Assembly (NCBI GenBank): GCA_965216365.1
Contig: CBDCFT010000049.1
Span: 248,001 to 312,000, forward strand
Origin: CBDCFT01 sp965216365
GTDB taxonomy: Bacteria > Pseudomonadota > Gammaproteobacteria > Arenicellales > CBDCFT01
Length of the DNA stretch: 64,000 bases
Reading direction: 5' to 3'
The notes under the pieces are model-generated. The model made no database searches, was not told where the DNA came from, and was given only the letters and a program-made list of their open reading frames with translations. Shown piece after piece: positions 60,994 to 64,000 of this stretch. The translations under genes and the position numbers were made by a program. The stretch's first letter is position 1. Each line of letters starts with the position of its first letter.

Positions 60994-61022
60994 AAGGCGC
61001 CCCTCGCGGGCGTCTTTTTTTA
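60994..61022 (+). terminator. Intrinsic terminator after the TerB-like gene
   Basis: GGCGCCC and GGGCGTC form a seven-base stem around CTCGC, followed by seven T residues. It ends transcription before the Fur-family gene. Confidence 0.85.
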
Positions 61023-61095
61023 TCGACCCTATGGAGCCGTTCCCGAAAATCGACTACACCCGCCCAACGCAAGACACGACCACGGCGAGGAGCCT

Positions 61096-61509
61096 ATGAC
61101 CGGCACAATCATTGAACGCTGCGAGGCGAAGGGCCTTCGGATGACCGAACAACGCAAGGTCATCGCACAGGTTTTGCAATCCGCCGACGATCACCCGGAC
61201 GTGGAAGAGGTTTTCACTCGCGCCGCAGCGCTTGATCCGAAAATTTCGATCGCCACGGTCTACCGCACCGTGAAGCTGTTTGAAGAGGCCGGCATCCTCG
61301 ACAAGCTTGAATTCGGCGACGGGCGCGCCCGGTATGAGGCGGCGGATCGCGACCATCACGATCATCTGATCGACATGAACTCTGGCGAGGTGATTGAATT
61401 TGTCGATCCCGAGATTGAAGAGCTGCAGGACCGCATCGCCCAGAAGCTTGGCTATCGGTTGATCGGTCATCGGCTGGAGCTTTACGGCGTCCCGTTGAAG
61501 AAGGGCTAA
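61096..61509 (+). CDS. Fur-family metal-responsive regulator
   Basis: 137 residues. DNA-binding helix IATVYRTVKLFEEAG, then the metal site DRDHHDHLID. The CxxC pairs of zinc-structural Fur are absent, as in Irr and some alphaproteobacterial Fur/Mur proteins. It is likely an iron, manganese or haem sensor; which one is not certain. Preceded by the terminator at 60,994 and followed by an EamA exporter. Confidence 0.9.
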   Translation: MTGTIIERCEAKGLRMTEQRKVIAQVLQSADDHPDVEEVFTRAAALDPKISIATVYRTVKLFEEAGILDKLEFGDGRARYEAADRDHHDHLIDMNSGEVIEFVDPEIEELQDRIAQKLGYRLIGHRLELYGVPLKKG

Positions 61510-61586
61510 GCCCGGCGAATACGCCTTTCTCTTTCCCGGACATTGCGATACGCCATCGGCACCCCCACGGTTTTCGGAGCCTTTCG

Positions 61587-62471
61587 ATGGACAATACCCG
61601 CGGCATTCTTCTGATGGTCGCCGCGATGGCGGGCTTTGCCATCGAAGATATGTTCATCAAATCCGTGGCCGTGGTCATGCCGATTGGCCAGATCATCATC
61701 GCCCTTGGCGCGGGTGGCGCGTTGGCCTTCGCGATCATCGCGCTCCGCAAAGGCGACCCGCTGCTGTCGCGCGATTTGCTGTGCGCCCCGGTCATTCTGC
61801 GCAACCTTGCAGAGATTTTCGGAACAATCGGCTTCGTGACCGCGATTGCGCTGACGCCGCTGTCGAGCGCATCGGCGATTATTCAGGCGACACCGCTAGT
61901 CGTGACGCTGGGGGCCGCGCTGTTTCTGGGGGCCGAGGTCGGCTGGCGACGGTGGAGCGCGATTATCGTCGGCCTGATCGGCGTCCTCATCATCATCCGC
62001 CCCGGCCTTTCGGGGTTTGAACCTGCATCGCTTTTCGCCGTGCAGGCGGTTATCGGGCTGGCGATCCGCGACCTTGCGACCCGCGCGGTTCCGCCGGGGA
62101 TTTCAAGCGTCAAGCTGTCGGCCTATGGGTTTGCCATGCTGATCCCGACCGGCACGGTGCTGATGCTGGTGATGGAACAGTCGATGGTGACACCGACGCC
62201 GGGCGTCGCTGCGGCCCTCTGCGCGGGGATATTGGTCGGCGTCTTCGCCTACTACGCGATCACCGCCGCGATGCGGGTCGGTGAAATCGCCGTTGTGACA
62301 CCGTTCCGCTATACCCGGCTGATCTTTGCGCTGATTATCGGCGTGGCCGTGTTCAAGGAACGGCCTGACGCGTGGACCCTGATCGGTGCGGCAATCATCA
62401 TCGCGTCGGGCCTTTACACACTGACGCGCGAACACCGGCTTCAGCGCCGGGCGCGCCAAGTGTCACCGTGA
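61587..62471 (+). CDS. EamA/DMT-family exporter
   Basis: 294 residues, ten helices in two EamA repeats (start MVAAMAGFAIEDMFIK, and FAYYAITAAMRVGEIAVVTPFRYTRL in the second). It exports a small metabolite, possibly an amino acid or S-adenosylmethionine-like compound; substrate unknown. It lies 77 bases after the Fur-family gene. Confidence 0.9.
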   Translation: MDNTRGILLMVAAMAGFAIEDMFIKSVAVVMPIGQIIIALGAGGALAFAIIALRKGDPLLSRDLLCAPVILRNLAEIFGTIGFVTAIALTPLSSASAIIQATPLVVTLGAALFLGAEVGWRRWSAIIVGLIGVLIIIRPGLSGFEPASLFAVQAVIGLAIRDLATRAVPPGISSVKLSAYGFAMLIPTGTVLMLVMEQSMVTPTPGVAAALCAGILVGVFAYYAITAAMRVGEIAVVTPFRYTRLIFALIIGVAVFKERPDAWTLIGAAIIIASGLYTLTREHRLQRRARQVSP

Positions 62472-62557
62472 CGCCGTTATCGCTAACAGGGCCCATTTGA
62501 AATTCCTGACCTGCCTGCTATAGACGCGCCAACCCGAGTCTCAACAAGGACCAGATC

Positions 62558-63832
62558 ATGAGCATTATTCTCGACATCCACGCCCGCGAAATCCTCGACA
62601 GCCGGGGCAACCCGACGGTCGAAGTTGACGTGATCCTAGAAGACGGAACGCTAGGCCGCGCCGCCGTGCCATCCGGCGCATCGACCGGTGCCTACGAGGC
62701 CGTTGAAAAGCGGGACGGCGACAAGGGCCGGTATCTGGGCAAAGGTGTCTTGGAAGCTGTTGAGGCCGTGAACGGCGAAATCGCGGATATGCTGATCGGT
62801 TTTGACTCGACCGAACAAACCGCCATCGACACCGCGATGATCGAACTTGACGGGACCGACAATAAGGGCCGTTTGGGCGCGAACGCGATCCTTGGCGTAT
62901 CGCTTGCTGCTGCAAAAGCCGCTGCCGATTTCACCATGCAGCCGCTTTATCGCTATGTCGGCGGCACTTCGGCCCGTGTTCTACCGGTGCCTATGATGAA
63001 CATCATCAACGGCGGCGAACATGCGGACAACCCGATCGACATTCAGGAATTCATGATCATGCCGACCGCCGCCGCCAATATCCGCGACGCGGTTCGCATG
63101 GGATCCGAAGTCTTTCACACGCTGAAAAAAGAACTCTCCGCCGCGGGTCATAACACCGGGATCGGGGATGAGGGCGGCTTTGCCCCCAACCTGAATTCCA
63201 CCCGCGACGCGCTGGATTTCATTCTGAAAGCCATCGAAAAGGCAGGCTACGCGCCGGGCGAAGACATTCACCTTGCGCTGGACTGCGCGGCAACAGAATA
63301 CTTCAAGAACGGCAAGTATGAACTTGCAGGCGAAGGAAAATCCTTGTCCTCGCCCGAAAACGTCGACTACCTCAAGGCGCTGGTTTCGGACTATCCCATC
63401 ATCTCAATCGAAGACGGGATGGGCGAGGATGACTGGGACGGCTGGAAGCTGCTGACCGACGCGATTGGCGATCAGGTGCAACTGGTCGGGGATGACCTGT
63501 TCGTTACGAACCCAGCCCGCCTTGCCGACGGCATCGAAAAGGGTTGCGCCAACTCAATGCTGGTGAAGGTCAACCAGATCGGCACCCTGACCGAGACGTT
63601 GCAGGCCGTCGACATGGCCCACCGCGCCCGCATGACCAATGTGATGAGCCACCGTTCGGGTGAAACCGAAGACGCGACCATCGCGGACCTTGCGGTTGCA
63701 ACGAACTGCGGTCAGATCAAAACCGGCTCGCTCTCGCGCTCTGACCGGCTGGCGAAATACAACCAGTTGATCCGGATTGAGGAAATGCTGGGCGATACGG
63801 CGGAATATGCCGGGCGCAGCATTCTGCGCTAA
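62558..63832 (+). CDS. eno: Enolase
   Basis: 424 residues. Signature motifs GNPTVEVDV, AVPSGASTGAYEA, the Mg ligands in LDCAATEYF and SIEDGMGEDDWDGW, and SHRSGETEDATIADLAV near the C-terminus. It interconverts 2-phosphoglycerate and phosphoenolpyruvate. AAGGA precedes the ATG. Confidence 0.98.
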   Translation: MSIILDIHAREILDSRGNPTVEVDVILEDGTLGRAAVPSGASTGAYEAVEKRDGDKGRYLGKGVLEAVEAVNGEIADMLIGFDSTEQTAIDTAMIELDGTDNKGRLGANAILGVSLAAAKAAADFTMQPLYRYVGGTSARVLPVPMMNIINGGEHADNPIDIQEFMIMPTAAANIRDAVRMGSEVFHTLKKELSAAGHNTGIGDEGGFAPNLNSTRDALDFILKAIEKAGYAPGEDIHLALDCAATEYFKNGKYELAGEGKSLSSPENVDYLKALVSDYPIISIEDGMGEDDWDGWKLLTDAIGDQVQLVGDDLFVTNPARLADGIEKGCANSMLVKVNQIGTLTETLQAVDMAHRARMTNVMSHRSGETEDATIADLAVATNCGQIKTGSLSRSDRLAKYNQLIRIEEMLGDTAEYAGRSILR

Positions 63833-63898
63833 GTCACGGAAAGTTTCCCCGCGCCTGCGCGCCAGTCGCGCAGACGTGAGAAACCGACCACCCAAACG

Positions 63899-63941
63899 TG
63901 CTATACTGTCCGGCAAGAGGCCGATGCCTCTGCGCCGGACA
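63899..63941 (+). other. Strong hairpin with promoter-like box after eno
   Basis: A TATACT box at 63,902-63,907 runs directly into TGTCCGGC...GCCGGACA (63,907-63,941), an eight-base stem with an inner AGAGG/CCTCT stem. AAGGGAG at the very end of the window could be the ribosome site for a gene beginning outside. The hairpin may be an eno terminator or the leader of the next gene. Confidence 0.45.
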
Positions 63942-64000
63942 GGAACGTCCAGCCAGCATAGATTGCTCGGCCCCGTTTGAAACTTGTTTCTAAGGGAGTC

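Noticed and set aside
1..64000. CRISPR arrays, rRNA or tRNA genes
   Set aside because: No regularly spaced repeats or recognisable cloverleaf or rRNA sequences were found in the gaps I read through.

Overview
Two different genomes appear to be joined in this window. Positions 1 to about 55,410 read as one gammaproteobacterium: moderate GC, gamma-type LexA with a CTGT-N8-ACAG box, GlnS, DsbB, SohB, Hsp33 and an FNR-type box. From about 55,420 to the end the DNA is clearly GC-richer and the genes (SelO, a CPA1 antiporter, a TerB/DUF533 protein, a Fur-family regulator, an EamA exporter, enolase) look like an alphaproteobacterium of the Rhodobacterales type. At the junction, genes from both sides are truncated at the same point. 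This favours a chimeric assembly, although transfer cannot be excluded by reading alone. I cannot name either organism more precisely.

The left edge (1-2,830) is the head of a chromosomal integron: a partial minus-strand first-cassette gene (winged-helix plus PD-(D/E)xK nuclease), a candidate attI/Pc region, a LexA operator, an integron integrase gene, and lexA in the same direction. The integrase gene is interrupted by a 309-bp element at 1,735-2,043. It has perfect 15-bp terminal inverted repeats and consists almost entirely of one 89-residue GIY-YIG nuclease gene. It sits at the codon boundary before the conserved Gly-His-Lys motif, and its ATG overlaps the premature stop (ATGA). This is the most novel object in the window.

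From 2.9 to 8.0 kb lies a LivFGMHK-type ABC importer operon. From 8.1 to 25.1 kb are mostly chromosomal genes: an FKBP isomerase, a ZnT9-like CDF transporter, a secreted PKD protein, a fatty acid hydroxylase-type membrane enzyme, a Trm112-like protein, DAHP synthase, an alpha/beta hydrolase with a HExxH protein, an EF-G-like GTPase, two monohaem cytochromes c, DsbB, GlnS, a VOC protein, SohB, a gamma-carbonic-anhydrase-like protein, a quinone oxidoreductase and a BASS-family transporter. A phosphonate-type ABC importer (phnDCEE) lies at 25.1-28.6 kb, followed by an accessory patch with a vapBC-type module, and then a GlpVSTPQ-type glycerol ABC importer (30.1-36.1 kb). All three ABC operons run on the minus strand with the binding-protein gene first and a hairpin directly after it.

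From 36.2 to 49.8 kb come panC, hslO, methyltransferases, a patch of small acetyltransferase/GFA/cupin-fragment genes, a three-gene redox cluster (FAD oxidase, SDR, fatty-acyl-reductase-like), an M24 peptidase with a PLP decarboxylase, and a ParE/CopG-type module. A red-type (form IC/ID) RuBisCO operon (cbbL, cbbS, cbbX, phosphoribulokinase, CBS protein) occupies 49.4-53.8 kb, pointing to Calvin-cycle CO2 fixation. Its upstream region holds a hairpin-rich insert between 11-bp direct repeats and a perfect FNR/ANR box facing a small S24-like protein. No rRNA, tRNA or CRISPR array was seen.
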